Shown one piece after another: positions 49,087 to 57,943 of a stretch of DNA of 64,000 nt. Position 1 is the stretch's first letter, and every line of letters begins with the position of its first letter. The DNA lies in assembly GCF_030369635.1 (NCBI RefSeq), contig NZ_CP128474.1:3100001-3164000 (forward strand). Reading direction: 5' to 3'. The translations under genes were made by a program, and so were the position numbers. The stretch comes from Microbacterium arborescens. Lineage in GTDB: Bacteria > Actinomycetota > Actinomycetes > Actinomycetales > Microbacteriaceae. The notes beneath the pieces were generated by a model. The model did no database searches. It was not told the DNA's origin and worked only from the letters and a program-made list of their open reading frames with translations.

Positions 49087-49845
49087 TCATCGGGTCAGGG
49101 CGCGGGTCCAGGTCGGGCGGTGGCGGTCGACGAAGTCGCGGACGGCGGCCCAGTGCTCGCCGTGCCCCTCGACGTACATCGTGGCCCACGGTTCGCGGCC
49201 CGACCGGTGCGAGCTCTCGAGAAGGGCGTGCATCGCCGCGACGCGCGCGCTCATCGTCTCGGGCAGCTGCGCGCGGAGCGCGGCCGGGGCCTCGTAGCCG
49301 TCGACGAACGAGCGCAGCCGCTCGGCGGCCACCGCGGGATCCTCCCCGGGGTCGCCGAGGGCGAAGGACTGGGCCGCGTAGGCGAGATCCCACGAGCGTG
49401 TGCTGGGGGCCGCAGCATCCCAGTCGATGAATACCCAGCGCTCGCCCAGCACCAGATTCCAGGGCGCGAGGTCGTTGTGGCACACCAGCTCGTCGCCCGG
49501 AGCGGTGATCGCCGTCTCCCAGATCGCGTCGGCGGGAGCGACGAACACCGCCGCGGCGTCGTGGATGCGGCGCACGAGCGCGCCCACGCGATGCAGCTGA
49601 GCGAGGCCCATCGGGCCGGCGTCGATCGCGAGCACGCCGTCGACGAACTCGGTCACCTGCCGACCGGCCTCGTCGCGCCCGCGGGGCTCGGGAGCGTCGA
49701 CGCCCTGCGCGCGGAGCGCCTCGACGAAGGCGATGACGCTGGGGGTCGACGCCGTCCATGTCTTGCGCACGGTGTCGCCGACCCGCACCACGCTGCCGCT
49801 CGCATTGCCGCCTTCCAGCGGCTCTTCGCCATCCCCGTTCAGCAC
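49087..49845 (-). CDS. Aminoglycoside phosphotransferase family protein
   Basis: A 252-residue APH/ChoK-fold kinase. ELVCHNDLAPWNLVLG holds the catalytic loop (HxDxxxxN) and WVFIDWDAAAPSTRSWDLAYAA the metal-binding DxD-like motif. Relatives phosphorylate small alcohols or antibiotics; resistance is not implied. GTG at 49845. Convergent with the binding-protein gene. Confidence 0.85.
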   Translation of the reverse strand: MLNGDGEEPLEGGNASGSVVRVGDTVRKTWTASTPSVIAFVEALRAQGVDAPEPRGRDEAGRQVTEFVDGVLAIDAGPMGLAQLHRVGALVRRIHDAAAVFVAPADAIWETAITAPGDELVCHNDLAPWNLVLGERWVFIDWDAAAPSTRSWDLAYAAQSFALGDPGEDPAVAAERLRSFVDGYEAPAALRAQLPETMSARVAAMHALLESSHRSGREPWATMYVEGHGEHWAAVRDFVDRHRPTWTRALTR

Positions 49846-49875
49846 GCCCCCGAGCGTATGTCTCCGCCCAGAGAA

Positions 49876-49941
49876 CCGTCGAGTCGCCGGAAAGTGCGGA
49901 TGCGGGCACCCCGGGATCCACAGTTCGTGGCGAGTCGACGG
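49876..49941. repeat. REP-like palindrome, copy 3
   Basis: Arms CCGTCGAGTCGCC and GGCGAGTCGACGG, almost perfect, with GTGCGGATGCGGGC...GGGATCCACAG inside. Lies between the APH gene start and the mupG-like gene end. Confidence 0.75.
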
Positions 49942-49954
49942 GAGGAGGGCCGGG

Positions 49955-51022
49955 TCAGGCGGCGAAAGGGATCAGGCGGACGGTCTGGCCGGGACGCAGG
50001 TCGTCGACGATCCCGCGGTACGGCGCGGCGACCTCGCCGATGCGCGCCTGGCCCGCGTCGAGCGGACGATCGGTGCGCATGAGATGGACCTCGCCCCGGT
50101 ACCGCCCATAGGCGTCGAGGTCGACCTGCAGGCTGCCGCGCTCACGCGAGTCCGCGTTGCGGGTGCGGGACGGACGTATGCCGCCGCGTGTCTCGTCCAG
50201 CCGGAACGCCGCCGCCGCATCCTCGACCCGCAACCGCCAGGGCCGCTCCAGCAGGACGGATGCCGCGGCGTCCAGCCCCACGACCGGGAGCGTCACCGTG
50301 CCCGTCGCCTCGAACTGCGCGATCCAGTCCGCGTGGTCATCGGCGACCACGCCCTCGGCGCAGACGACGACCGCCTCGGGAACGAGCCGCCGCAGCTGCA
50401 CGTACGAACGCCACGCGTTGCGGTGCCGCTGCTCCTCGAGCGTCGGCAGCCCGAGGTGCAACGGCGCCCGCAGCTCGCCCTCGCCGGGGATGAACGCGAG
50501 AACCGGCATCCCCCGGTCGAGGAACAGCCGCGACTGCGTCACGAGGAACGACGCGGTCAGCCCGGTCTCGGGTCGCGGATAGAAGTTGTGCCATCCCCAG
50601 ACGGGCAGTCCCGCCAACTCGTCGAGGAAGGCCGCGTCGACCGTGCTCGCGTTGACGGCGATCCGGCATCCCGACGCCTCGGCGACCCGACGGATCTCGT
50701 CGGCTCCGAAGCCGTAGTCGAGCCGCAGCGCCGTGATGCCCCGGCGTGACAGCCACCCCCATCCCTCGTCACCGGCGACGACGTGCTCGAGCGCGACGGG
50801 CGAGACGTCGGCGCAGAAGGTCACGCCATCGTCGTCGTGCGCCGCACGCAGCACCTCGCCGAAGGCGGCGAGTTCACCCGTGTCGACCATGTGCAGCGAG
50901 GTGAACAGCATCCGCTCGTCGCCGGAGCCGGCCGGCGCCGGGCGCGGTGCCGTCGCGAGCACCTGGTCGATGACGGCCCGCCGAGTGGCGGCGGCATCCG
51001 TGGGGTAGATCGAGAACAGCAT
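49955..51022 (-). CDS. DUF871 / MupG-like 6-phospho-N-acetylmuramidase
   Basis: A 355-residue protein with an N-terminal TIM-barrel and a C-terminal cyclophilin-like domain, the DUF871 (MupG) layout: FSIYPTDAA, FTSLHMVDTGELAAFGEVLRAAHDDDGVTFCADVSPVAL, GITALRLDYGFGADEI, VNASTVD, WHNFYPRPETGL. In Staphylococcus, MupG hydrolyses MurNAc-6P-GlcNAc inside the cell. Here it follows a PTS EIIBC and murQ, which fits the same MurNAc-disaccharide salvage. Confidence 0.8.
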   Translation of the reverse strand: MLFSIYPTDAAATRRAVIDQVLATAPRPAPAGSGDERMLFTSLHMVDTGELAAFGEVLRAAHDDDGVTFCADVSPVALEHVVAGDEGWGWLSRRGITALRLDYGFGADEIRRVAEASGCRIAVNASTVDAAFLDELAGLPVWGWHNFYPRPETGLTASFLVTQSRLFLDRGMPVLAFIPGEGELRAPLHLGLPTLEEQRHRNAWRSYVQLRRLVPEAVVVCAEGVVADDHADWIAQFEATGTVTLPVVGLDAAASVLLERPWRLRVEDAAAAFRLDETRGGIRPSRTRNADSRERGSLQVDLDAYGRYRGEVHLMRTDRPLDAGQARIGEVAAPYRGIVDDLRPGQTVRLIPFAA

Positions 51023-51037
51023 GCGGACGCTCCTGTC

Positions 51038-52573
51038 TCAGCCGAGCCGCTCGACCATGTGCTCTTTGAACCCGAAGAACCAGGTCAAGACGAAGCCCAT
51101 GATGTACGAGATCACGAGGCCGCCGACGTACCAGAGCCACGCGCCGTTGGTGATGACCGCAGTCATGAGCACGCCCGAGAGGCCCAGCGCCCCGGCACCG
51201 AATCCGCCGGAGGCCTGGATGCCGAAGGCGACGAAGGCGCCACCGAAGCCACCGCCGAGGCACGCGGTGATGAGCGGGTAGAACAGCGGCAGCGAGACGC
51301 CGTAGATGAGGGGTTCGCCGACGCCGAGCACACCGATCGGCAGGGCGGCGCGGATGATGTTCTTCAACCGGGTGCTCTTGGTCTTGAGGAAGATCGCGAT
51401 CGCCATGCCGACCTCGCCGGCGCCGGCCATCGCGAGCACCGGAAGCAGCTCGGTGAAGCCGTGGTCGGTGATGAGCTGCGCGTGGATCGGCGTCAGGCCC
51501 TGATGGATGCCGAGCATGACGAGCGGCAGGAACAGCGACGACAGCAGGTATCCGCCGATGACGCCGCCGCGCTCGAGCGCGAAGTCGATGAGCAGCCAGT
51601 TGATGCCCTGCATGAGCAGACCCGAGATCGGCATGATCACGAAGATGCAGATGACGGCTCCGACGAGGAGCGTGACGACCGGGACGACGAAGAGGTCGGC
51701 CCAGGCCGGGACGCGCTTGCGGATCCACTTCTCGATCACGGTGAACAGCCACGCCGTCACCATGACGCCGATGATGCCACCGAGCGCCGGCTTCAGCTCG
51801 CCGAACAGCGGGAGCACGAGCGGCTGGGCAGGAGTGACCGTGCCGTCGGCGGCGGTCGTCGCGGCGATGCCGGCGAGCGCCGGGAGGTACGAGATGGCGC
51901 CGGCGATGAGGCCGAGCACCGGAGTGCCGCCGAACTCCTTCGCCGTGTTCAGTCCCACGATCAGGTTGAGCGAGGCGACGACGATCGTGCCGAGCGCAGC
52001 GAACACCAGGAACCACGGGTTGGCGGCGACGCCGGGATCGATGAGCTTCCAGATGTTGCCGATCGCCACGACGAGTCCGCACGCGATGAACCCGGGGATG
52101 ATGGGCACGAAGATGTTCGCGATGTGACGGAAGAGCCCGTGCACCCGCGAGGTATGCCGCGACTTCACCTTCTGCGTGTTCTCCTGCTGGAGCGTGCGCA
52201 GGTCGGTCACCGCGTCGACGGGCTCACCGCCGCCGGATGCCCGCGCGCCTGTGGCCCGGCTCCCCGCCGCGGCCGCCGCGATGTCGGCCACCTCGTCGTC
52301 GGGATCGTCGACGGGGGCCTCGGCGGGGGCATCGACGACCTCGGCGAAAGCGTCGCGCAGACGCTGCGCGTGACCGGGACCGACGACGACCTGCAGCTGC
52401 GGGCCGTCGACGACGCCCATCACGCCGGTCAGACGCCGGAGCGCCGCGACATCCGCCTTCGAGGGGTCGTGCAGGTTCAGCCGCAGGCGCGTCATGCAGT
52501 TGGTGTACGAGGCGATGTTTCGCGAGCCGCCGACGAGCGGCAGGATCTCCTCGCTGAGTTCGGGGTAATCCAC
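51038..52573 (-). CDS. murP: PTS transporter EIIBC, MurNAc/disaccharide type
   Basis: A 511-residue phosphotransferase permease. Residues 1-80 are EIIB with the phosphorylated Cys in IASYTNCMTRLRLNL; an Asp/Ala-rich linker follows; residues about 145-511 are the EIIC glucose/sucrose-type domain (FRHIANIFVPIIPGFIACGLVVAIGNIW, LGVGEPLIYGVSLPLFYP). No EIIA domain is fused, so a separate EIIA is needed. Between mupG-like and murQ genes, hence import of MurNAc or MurNAc-GlcNAc is inferred. Confidence 0.85.
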   Translation of the reverse strand: MDYPELSEEILPLVGGSRNIASYTNCMTRLRLNLHDPSKADVAALRRLTGVMGVVDGPQLQVVVGPGHAQRLRDAFAEVVDAPAEAPVDDPDDEVADIAAAAAGSRATGARASGGGEPVDAVTDLRTLQQENTQKVKSRHTSRVHGLFRHIANIFVPIIPGFIACGLVVAIGNIWKLIDPGVAANPWFLVFAALGTIVVASLNLIVGLNTAKEFGGTPVLGLIAGAISYLPALAGIAATTAADGTVTPAQPLVLPLFGELKPALGGIIGVMVTAWLFTVIEKWIRKRVPAWADLFVVPVVTLLVGAVICIFVIMPISGLLMQGINWLLIDFALERGGVIGGYLLSSLFLPLVMLGIHQGLTPIHAQLITDHGFTELLPVLAMAGAGEVGMAIAIFLKTKSTRLKNIIRAALPIGVLGVGEPLIYGVSLPLFYPLITACLGGGFGGAFVAFGIQASGGFGAGALGLSGVLMTAVITNGAWLWYVGGLVISYIMGFVLTWFFGFKEHMVERLG

Positions 52574-52642
52574 GGTGATTCCTTCCGGCGGACGGGGTTC
52601 GGGTGTCGGGTGCTGGGGTATGTGCTGGTGGGGGCGCTGGGG

Positions 52643-53548
52643 TCAGTCTCGGCTGCGCACGGCCTCGCGCACGAAGCCCGCGCCCGCGCTGAGCCTCTCG
52701 CGCGCGGTCGCCGCGTCGACGTCGCAGAGGATGGCGACGATCGCCGTCTTGGCGTGGCCGTCGGCCTCGTCGAGGGCGCGGCGAGCAGTCGCTGCGTCGC
52801 ATTCGGTCGCGGCCTGGACGATGCGGACGGCGCGGGCGACGAGCTTCTCGTTGCTCGGGCGCACGTCGACCATGAGGTTGCCGTAGACCTTGCCGAGACG
52901 CACCATCGTCGTCGTCGAGATCATGTTGAGCACGAGCTTCTGACTCGTGCCCGCCTTGAGCCGCGTCGAGCCCGTGAGCACCTCGGGGCCGTTGTCGATC
53001 TCGATCGCGACGTCGGCGTGGGCGCTGATCTCGGCGCTCGGGCTGCACGAGATCGCGACCGTCGCGGCGCCGACGCGGCGGGCCTCGTCGAGTCCGCCGA
53101 GCACGTACGGCGTGCGACCGGATGCCGCGATGCCGACGACGACGTCGCGCTCGGTGAGCCCGATGCCGGCCAGGTCGTCTGCGCCGAGCTCGCGGGAGTC
53201 CTCGGCGCCCTCGATCGCGCGGAACATCGCCTCGTGACCACCGGCGAGGAGGCCCACCACCTGCGCGGGGTCGGTACCGAACGTCGGCGGGCACTCGGCG
53301 GCATCCAGCACCCCGAGGCGGCCGCTCGTGCCGGCCCCCTGGTAGACGAGGCGTCCGCCGGACGAGAGCGCGGCGACGGCGAGGTCGACGGCTCGGGCGA
53401 TCTCGGGAATGGCCGCCGAGACCGCGCCGGCCACGCCGGCATCCTCGTCGTTCATCACACGGAGGATCTCGTCGACGGACATCGCGTCGAGCTCGCCGGT
53501 GAGCGGGTTGGGCGTCTCGGTGGCGGGGGTGGGGTGCGCGGTGGTCAC
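52643..53548 (-). CDS. murQ: N-acetylmuramic acid 6-phosphate etherase
   Basis: A 301-residue SIS-domain lyase that turns MurNAc-6P into GlcNAc-6P and lactate. Typical sequences: LVYQGAGTSGRLGVLDAAECPPTFG, ALIAGG-like VGLLAGGHEAMFRAIEGAEDS, IGIAASGRTPYV-type VVVGIAASGRTPYVLG, GPEVLTGSTRLKAGTSQKLVLNMISTTTM. GTG at 53548 has GAGGAG 6 nt before it. D-lactate released here could not be used by the L-lactate dehydrogenase at 8044 without a racemase. Confidence 0.95.
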   Translation of the reverse strand: MTTAHPTPATETPNPLTGELDAMSVDEILRVMNDEDAGVAGAVSAAIPEIARAVDLAVAALSSGGRLVYQGAGTSGRLGVLDAAECPPTFGTDPAQVVGLLAGGHEAMFRAIEGAEDSRELGADDLAGIGLTERDVVVGIAASGRTPYVLGGLDEARRVGAATVAISCSPSAEISAHADVAIEIDNGPEVLTGSTRLKAGTSQKLVLNMISTTTMVRLGKVYGNLMVDVRPSNEKLVARAVRIVQAATECDAATARRALDEADGHAKTAIVAILCDVDAATARERLSAGAGFVREAVRSRD

Positions 53549-53671
53549 GGATGCTCCTCGTCGATGCGCGGCGGCGTGCGCGAGCGTGGCACGTTGTTTC
53601 ACACAGAGTGCTCTTGGCGGCATCTTTTGTCAACATCTGTGGAAGACTGAACCGACTTCCCGAGGAGGCAC
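53549..53671. promoter_or_regulatory. Divergent promoter region murQ / murR
   Basis: A perfect -35 TTGACA on the minus strand (53628-53633) faces murQ; a -10 at the right distance is weak. GAGGAGG precedes the murR ATG. No long dyad stands out, so the MurR operator is not identified. Confidence 0.4.
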
Positions 53672-54538
53672 ATGGACGGCGACGTCCTCGAAGCGACCCG
53701 CGCGATCATCCCCCGTCTGCGCCCGGCCGAGGTGCAGGTGGCTCGCGCGGTTCTCGACGACCCCTCGTTCGCCGTGTCGGCGACCGTCACGACCCTCGCC
53801 GAACGCGCGTCGGTGTCACAGGCATCGGTCGTGCGCTTCGCGAAGAGCCTCGGCTTCGCCGGGTACCCCTCGTTCCGGGTCGAGCTCGCGCAAGAGGTGT
53901 CGCGCCGCGCGATGGAGCTCGAGCGCTCGAACATCGCCGAGGGCGAGCTGAACCCGTCGGACTCACCCGCCGAGATGGTCGCGAAGGTCGCATTCCACGA
54001 GGCGCGCACGATCGAGCAGACCGGGCGGATGCTCGACCTCGACGCCCTCGAGCGCATCGCCCACGCCATCGCCGGCAGCGAGCGGGTCGTCACCTTCGGC
54101 GTCGGCGCATCGGGCCTCGCCGCCGCCGACCTCGCCCAGAAGCTGCAGCGCATCGGCATCATGTGCCTGAGCTCCCACGACACGCACGTCCAGCTCGTGC
54201 ACGCCGCCCTCGCAGACGCGCGCACCACGGCGATCGCGTTCTCGTTCAGCGGCGGCACGATCGACGTGCTGCGAGCCGTCGAGATCGCCTCCGACGCCGG
54301 AGCCTTCACGGTCGCGATCACCAACGACACCGAGTCGCCGCTCGCCGCCGCGGCATCCGCCACCCTGCGCACCCCGGCACGCGAGGCGACGCTGCGCGCC
54401 GCGGCACTCGCGAGCCGGATGGCGCAGCTCGCGGTCGCCGACTTCGTCTTCATCCGCGTCGCCCAGCTGCGCTACCCCGACCTCGATGCGGCGCTCAGCG
54501 CGACCCGCGCCGCCGTCGGCGCCCAGCACCTGAGGTGA
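53672..54538 (+). CDS. RpiR/MurR family transcriptional regulator
   Basis: A 288-residue regulator with an N-terminal HTH_6 (PSFAVSATVTTLAERASVSQASVVRFAKSLGFAGYPSFRVELAQE) and a C-terminal SIS domain (ERVVTFGVGASGLAAADLAQKLQRIG, AIAFSFSGGTIDVLRAVEIASDAGAFTVAITND). SIS-type regulators of this class sense phosphosugars; next to murQ the effector is probably MurNAc-6P. Divergent from the operon that it should control. Confidence 0.9.
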   Translation: MDGDVLEATRAIIPRLRPAEVQVARAVLDDPSFAVSATVTTLAERASVSQASVVRFAKSLGFAGYPSFRVELAQEVSRRAMELERSNIAEGELNPSDSPAEMVAKVAFHEARTIEQTGRMLDLDALERIAHAIAGSERVVTFGVGASGLAAADLAQKLQRIGIMCLSSHDTHVQLVHAALADARTTAIAFSFSGGTIDVLRAVEIASDAGAFTVAITNDTESPLAAAASATLRTPAREATLRAAALASRMAQLAVADFVFIRVAQLRYPDLDAALSATRAAVGAQHLR

Positions 54539-54547
54539 CCCACCCCG

Positions 54548-54609
54548 GTCGACTCGCCAGAAGGCGTGGGTCCAGGGGCACCGGCATCCACATCTTCTGG
54601 CGACTCGAC
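54548..54609. repeat. REP-like palindrome, copy 4
   Basis: Arms GTCGACTCGCCAGAAG and CTTCTGGCGACTCGAC (one mismatch) around GTGGGTCC...GGCATCCAC. Lies between murR and the convergent aldehyde dehydrogenase gene and may serve as a shared terminator. Confidence 0.85.
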
Positions 54610-54633
54610 GTATGAGCTGAGCAGGGACCGGGG

Positions 54634-56133
54634 TCAGGGGTGGAGGACGCCGTCGACGCGGCGGGGGATGTCGAGCGGGTTGGCCTCCTGAAGCGCGGCG
54701 GGCAGCAGCGCATCGGGCACGTTCTGGTACGCCACCGGCCGCAGGAACCGGGTGATCGCGGCGGTCCCGACCGACGTCGTCCCGACCGCGGTCGTCGCGG
54801 GGTACGGGCCTCCGTGCTGCTGCGCCCACGTCACCGAGACACCGGTCGGCCACTGGTTCCACAGCACCCGGCCGGCCTTCGTCGCGAGCACCGGAAGCAG
54901 CTCGCGGGCCACCGCATCGCCCTCTTCGGCGACGATCGTCGCCGTCAGCTGCCCCTCGAGCAGCTTCGCGACGGCCACGAGCTGGGCGTCGTCGTCGTAC
55001 TCGGCGACGAGCGCCGCCGGGCCGAACATCTCCGACACCAGGGCATCGGGGTCGGCGATGACGGCCGCCGCGGTCGTCCGCAGCAGCGCCGGCGCCGGAG
55101 CGAGGTCGGCGTCGTCGCCCGATGCGGGCGTTCGGGTGAGCACCTCGACCCCGTCGTGCCCCGCGGCGGCATCCAGTGCCCGGCGGAAACCCGCGGCGAT
55201 CGAGTCGTTCAGCAGCGGCGCGGGCTCGGGCAGCACGACCGAGGCGAGCGCGTCGATCACCCCTGAACCCGCGGGCACGAGCAGCAGCCCGGGCTTCGTG
55301 CACAGCTGCCCCGCGCTGCCGACGACGGAGGCGACGAACTGCTCGGCGATCTCCGCCGCCCGCGACTCGGCGGCTCCGCGCGAGACGAACGCGGGGTTCA
55401 CGCTGCCGAGCTCGCCGTAGAACGGGATCGGCTCGGGCCGCGCCATCGCGATGTCGAACAGCGCACGCCCGCCGGCGATCGACCCGGTGAACGCGGCGGC
55501 GCGGACGTCGGGATGCCGCAGGGCATGCACCCCGGCATCCGTCCCGTGGATGACCGTGAAGACGCCCGCGGGCGCTCCCGCCGCCGCGAGGGCCGCGGTG
55601 ACGATCTCGCCCGTCAGCTGCGACAGGTGCGGATGGCCCGGGTGGGCCTTCAGCACGACGGCGTTCCCCGCAGCGAGCGCGCTCGCGGTGTCGCCGCCGG
55701 CGACCGAGAACGCGAACGGGAAGTTGCTCGCGGCGAAGACGAGAACCGTGCCGATGCCCTCGAGCTGGCGACGGATGTCAGGGCGCGGCGCCCCCATCGG
55801 ATAGTCGGCGACCGCGTGATCGATGCGCGCATCGAGCCAGGAACCCTCGGCCAGCACCTCGGCGAACAGGCGCAGCTGGAACGTCGTGCGCTTCAGCTCG
55901 CCCCGCAGCCGCGCCTCGGCGAGGTGCGTCTCGCGACCGGCGAGCAGCACCAGGTCGTCGGCGCGCGCGTCGAGCCCCTCGGCGACCGCCCGCAGCGCCT
56001 CGCCCCGGACGGCGATCGAGGCCGCACGCCAGGCCGATGACGCGTCGGCGGCGAGCCCGACGAACGCGTCGACCTCGGCGATCGGGGTATCGGCGACGGG
56101 CGTCGCGGTGGCGGGGGATGCTGCGGTGGTCAT
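54634..56133 (-). CDS. 2-oxoglutarate semialdehyde dehydrogenase (ALDH family)
   Basis: A 499-residue aldehyde dehydrogenase for the last step of hydroxyproline breakdown. It has the FPFAFSVAGGDTASALAAGNAVVLKAHPGHP cofactor region, AAAFTGSIAGGRALFD, ELGSVNPAFVS (Glu) and the catalytic Cys in VGSAGQLCTKPGLLLV, in the style of KGSADH type II/III. A GGAAGG site precedes ATG 56133. It overlaps the FAD subunit gene by 4 bp; last gene of the operon. Confidence 0.9.
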   Translation of the reverse strand: MTTAASPATATPVADTPIAEVDAFVGLAADASSAWRAASIAVRGEALRAVAEGLDARADDLVLLAGRETHLAEARLRGELKRTTFQLRLFAEVLAEGSWLDARIDHAVADYPMGAPRPDIRRQLEGIGTVLVFAASNFPFAFSVAGGDTASALAAGNAVVLKAHPGHPHLSQLTGEIVTAALAAAGAPAGVFTVIHGTDAGVHALRHPDVRAAAFTGSIAGGRALFDIAMARPEPIPFYGELGSVNPAFVSRGAAESRAAEIAEQFVASVVGSAGQLCTKPGLLLVPAGSGVIDALASVVLPEPAPLLNDSIAAGFRRALDAAAGHDGVEVLTRTPASGDDADLAPAPALLRTTAAAVIADPDALVSEMFGPAALVAEYDDDAQLVAVAKLLEGQLTATIVAEEGDAVARELLPVLATKAGRVLWNQWPTGVSVTWAQQHGGPYPATTAVGTTSVGTAAITRFLRPVAYQNVPDALLPAALQEANPLDIPRRVDGVLHP

Positions 56134-57638
56134 GAGCTTTCCTTCCGGGGAGACAGGTCTGCGGGGTCGGGGAGGTCTGCGAGCGCGGCGAGGTCTGCGA
56201 CGCGGATGGGCGTGCCGATGGGCCGGCGGACGAGGGGCTCGACGTCGCCGGGCCGCCGGGGCCGGCCGGTCTCCTGCTCGACGAGGCACGAGAGCGCGAA
56301 GCCGCACACCCGCCCCTGGCACATGCCCATGCCCGGACGTGCGGTCACGCGCACATCCCGCGCGTCGTCGGCGGCGAGGTCGGTCACCGTGGCCCGCACG
56401 GCCGACAGCGGCACCTCCTCGCACCGGCAGACGAGGGTGTCGTCGCGCAGCCAGGTCGCCCACTCCTCGGGCACGGGGCTCGCCCGGTGCATCCCGACGG
56501 CGAAGCTCCGACCGCGCGCGATCCGGCGGCGCAGGCGTCGCGCCGTCGCGGTCGGCACCGCGAGCCCGGCGTCGACGGCGGCCGCGAGCCCGGCCAGCTC
56601 GCCCTCGGCGCACGACTGCACGGCGCCGCCGATGCCGGTCGCCTCGCCGGCGACGTACAAGCCGGGCACGCTCGTGCGCTGGTCGACGTCGACGACCGCG
56701 ACGAGCGATCCGTCCACGTCGATGCGGGTCTCGGCCCCGGCGCCGACGACGAGCTCGATCTGCGGGGTGAAGCCCCAGCCGAAGGCGACGAGGTCGACGT
56801 CGAGGGTGCGCTGCGTGCCCGGTCGCACCCGCCCGGCGGCATCCACGCGCGCGATCGTCGCACCGGTCACGCGCCCCTCCCCCGTGACCTCCGTGACGAC
56901 GGTGCGCGTGCGGAGCGGGATGCGTTCGCGCACGAAGGTCGTCGCGTAGCCGACGCCCTCGACGAGCTTGCCCGGTTCCTGCAGCGCTCGGAGCGGCGTG
57001 GCGGCCCAGCGCGAGAGCGCATTGGCCTCGCAGACGGCGACGACCTCGACTCCCGCCCGCGCGAGTCCCGCGGCGACGGAGAGCAGGAACGGCCCCGTGC
57101 CCGCGACGACGGCGCGGCGCCCGGCCGCCACCTGATTGGCCTTGAGCATCGCCTGCACGCCGCCCGCGGCCATGACGCCGGGCAGCGTCCACCCGGGCAC
57201 CGGCAGCTGACGGTCGTAGGCGCCGGGTGCGAGGACCACCCGCTCGGCGCGGACCGTGCGGTCGGCCGCCGCCACCGCATCCGCGCCGGCGACGGCCGTC
57301 GTCCGCAGCGAGAACCCGGAACCCGCCTCGCGGTCGATCCGCCACACCTGTCGCCCGGCCCGGTGGACGATGCCTCCGGAGCGGAGCTGACGGTGAAGCC
57401 GGTCGCGCAGTCCCCGGTAGTGCTCCCAATGATGGTGACCGGTGTGCTCGGGTTCGGTGAACGCGTCGAGGTGCCGTTCGTCGGGGTGGCGCCAGTACTG
57501 CCCGCCCGTCTGCATGCCCGCGTCGACGAGCACGACCCGCAGTCCGGTCTCGGCGGCGGCGACGGCGGCCGACAGCCCCGCCGGGCCGGCCCCGACGACG
57601 GCGAGGTCGACGTCGACAGCGCGGTTCTCGACGCTCAC
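56130..57638 (-). CDS. Hydroxyproline dehydrogenase, FAD/NAD-binding subunit (HcnB/OoxA-like)
   Basis: A 502-residue flavoprotein. N-terminal FAD motif DVDLAVVGAGPAGLSAAVAAAE, second nucleotide motif RRAVVAGTGPFLLSVAAGLARAG, FGWGFTPQIELV, and a C-terminal BFD-like [2Fe-2S] domain CRCEEVPLSAVRA...GMGMCQGRVCG with four cysteines. In cis-4-hydroxy-D-proline dehydrogenase (HypO) this is the alpha subunit. GTG at 57638 overlaps the small Fe-S gene as GTGA. Confidence 0.88.
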   Translation of the reverse strand: MSVENRAVDVDLAVVGAGPAGLSAAVAAAETGLRVVLVDAGMQTGGQYWRHPDERHLDAFTEPEHTGHHHWEHYRGLRDRLHRQLRSGGIVHRAGRQVWRIDREAGSGFSLRTTAVAGADAVAAADRTVRAERVVLAPGAYDRQLPVPGWTLPGVMAAGGVQAMLKANQVAAGRRAVVAGTGPFLLSVAAGLARAGVEVVAVCEANALSRWAATPLRALQEPGKLVEGVGYATTFVRERIPLRTRTVVTEVTGEGRVTGATIARVDAAGRVRPGTQRTLDVDLVAFGWGFTPQIELVVGAGAETRIDVDGSLVAVVDVDQRTSVPGLYVAGEATGIGGAVQSCAEGELAGLAAAVDAGLAVPTATARRLRRRIARGRSFAVGMHRASPVPEEWATWLRDDTLVCRCEEVPLSAVRATVTDLAADDARDVRVTARPGMGMCQGRVCGFALSCLVEQETGRPRRPGDVEPLVRRPIGTPIRVADLAALADLPDPADLSPRKESS

Positions 57639-57943
57639 GACTCCGCCCCGTCCGGCGCGGGCAGCGGCAGGGGCGCGCCGGGGTCGTCGCTGCGGACCTC
57701 CTGCCCCGGCCGTGCGGGCGTGACGCAGGCACGCTGCGAGCGCTGCCCGTCGACGTTCAGCAGGCAGTCGTAGCAGACGCCGATGCCGCAGAAGAGCCCC
57801 CGAGGCTCGCCGCTTCCCCGTGTGGCCCGCCACGACACGACACCGGATGCCGCCAGCGCGCCGCCCACCGTCTGACCAGGGCGGAACGGTACCGAGACGC
57901 CGTCGAAGTCGAAGGCGTTCGCGCTCGTCATCTCCGCGCTCAT
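57635..57943 (-). CDS. Hydroxyproline dehydrogenase, (2Fe-2S) small subunit
   Basis: A 102-residue ferredoxin-like subunit (Fer2_4, HcnA-like): FDFDGVSVPFRPGQTVGGALAASG, then GLFCGIGVCYDCLLNVDGQRSQRACVTP with the four cluster cysteines CxxxxCxxC...C. It joins the electron path between the two flavoprotein subunits. Overlaps both neighbours by 4 bp. Confidence 0.9.
   Translation of the reverse strand: MSAEMTSANAFDFDGVSVPFRPGQTVGGALAASGVVSWRATRGSGEPRGLFCGIGVCYDCLLNVDGQRSQRACVTPARPGQEVRSDDPGAPLPLPAPDGAES

Noticed and set aside
50783..53650. 955-codon plus-strand ORF over the mur operon
   Set aside because: Antisense to three recognisable genes; Asp/Glu/Arg/His-rich low-complexity translation.
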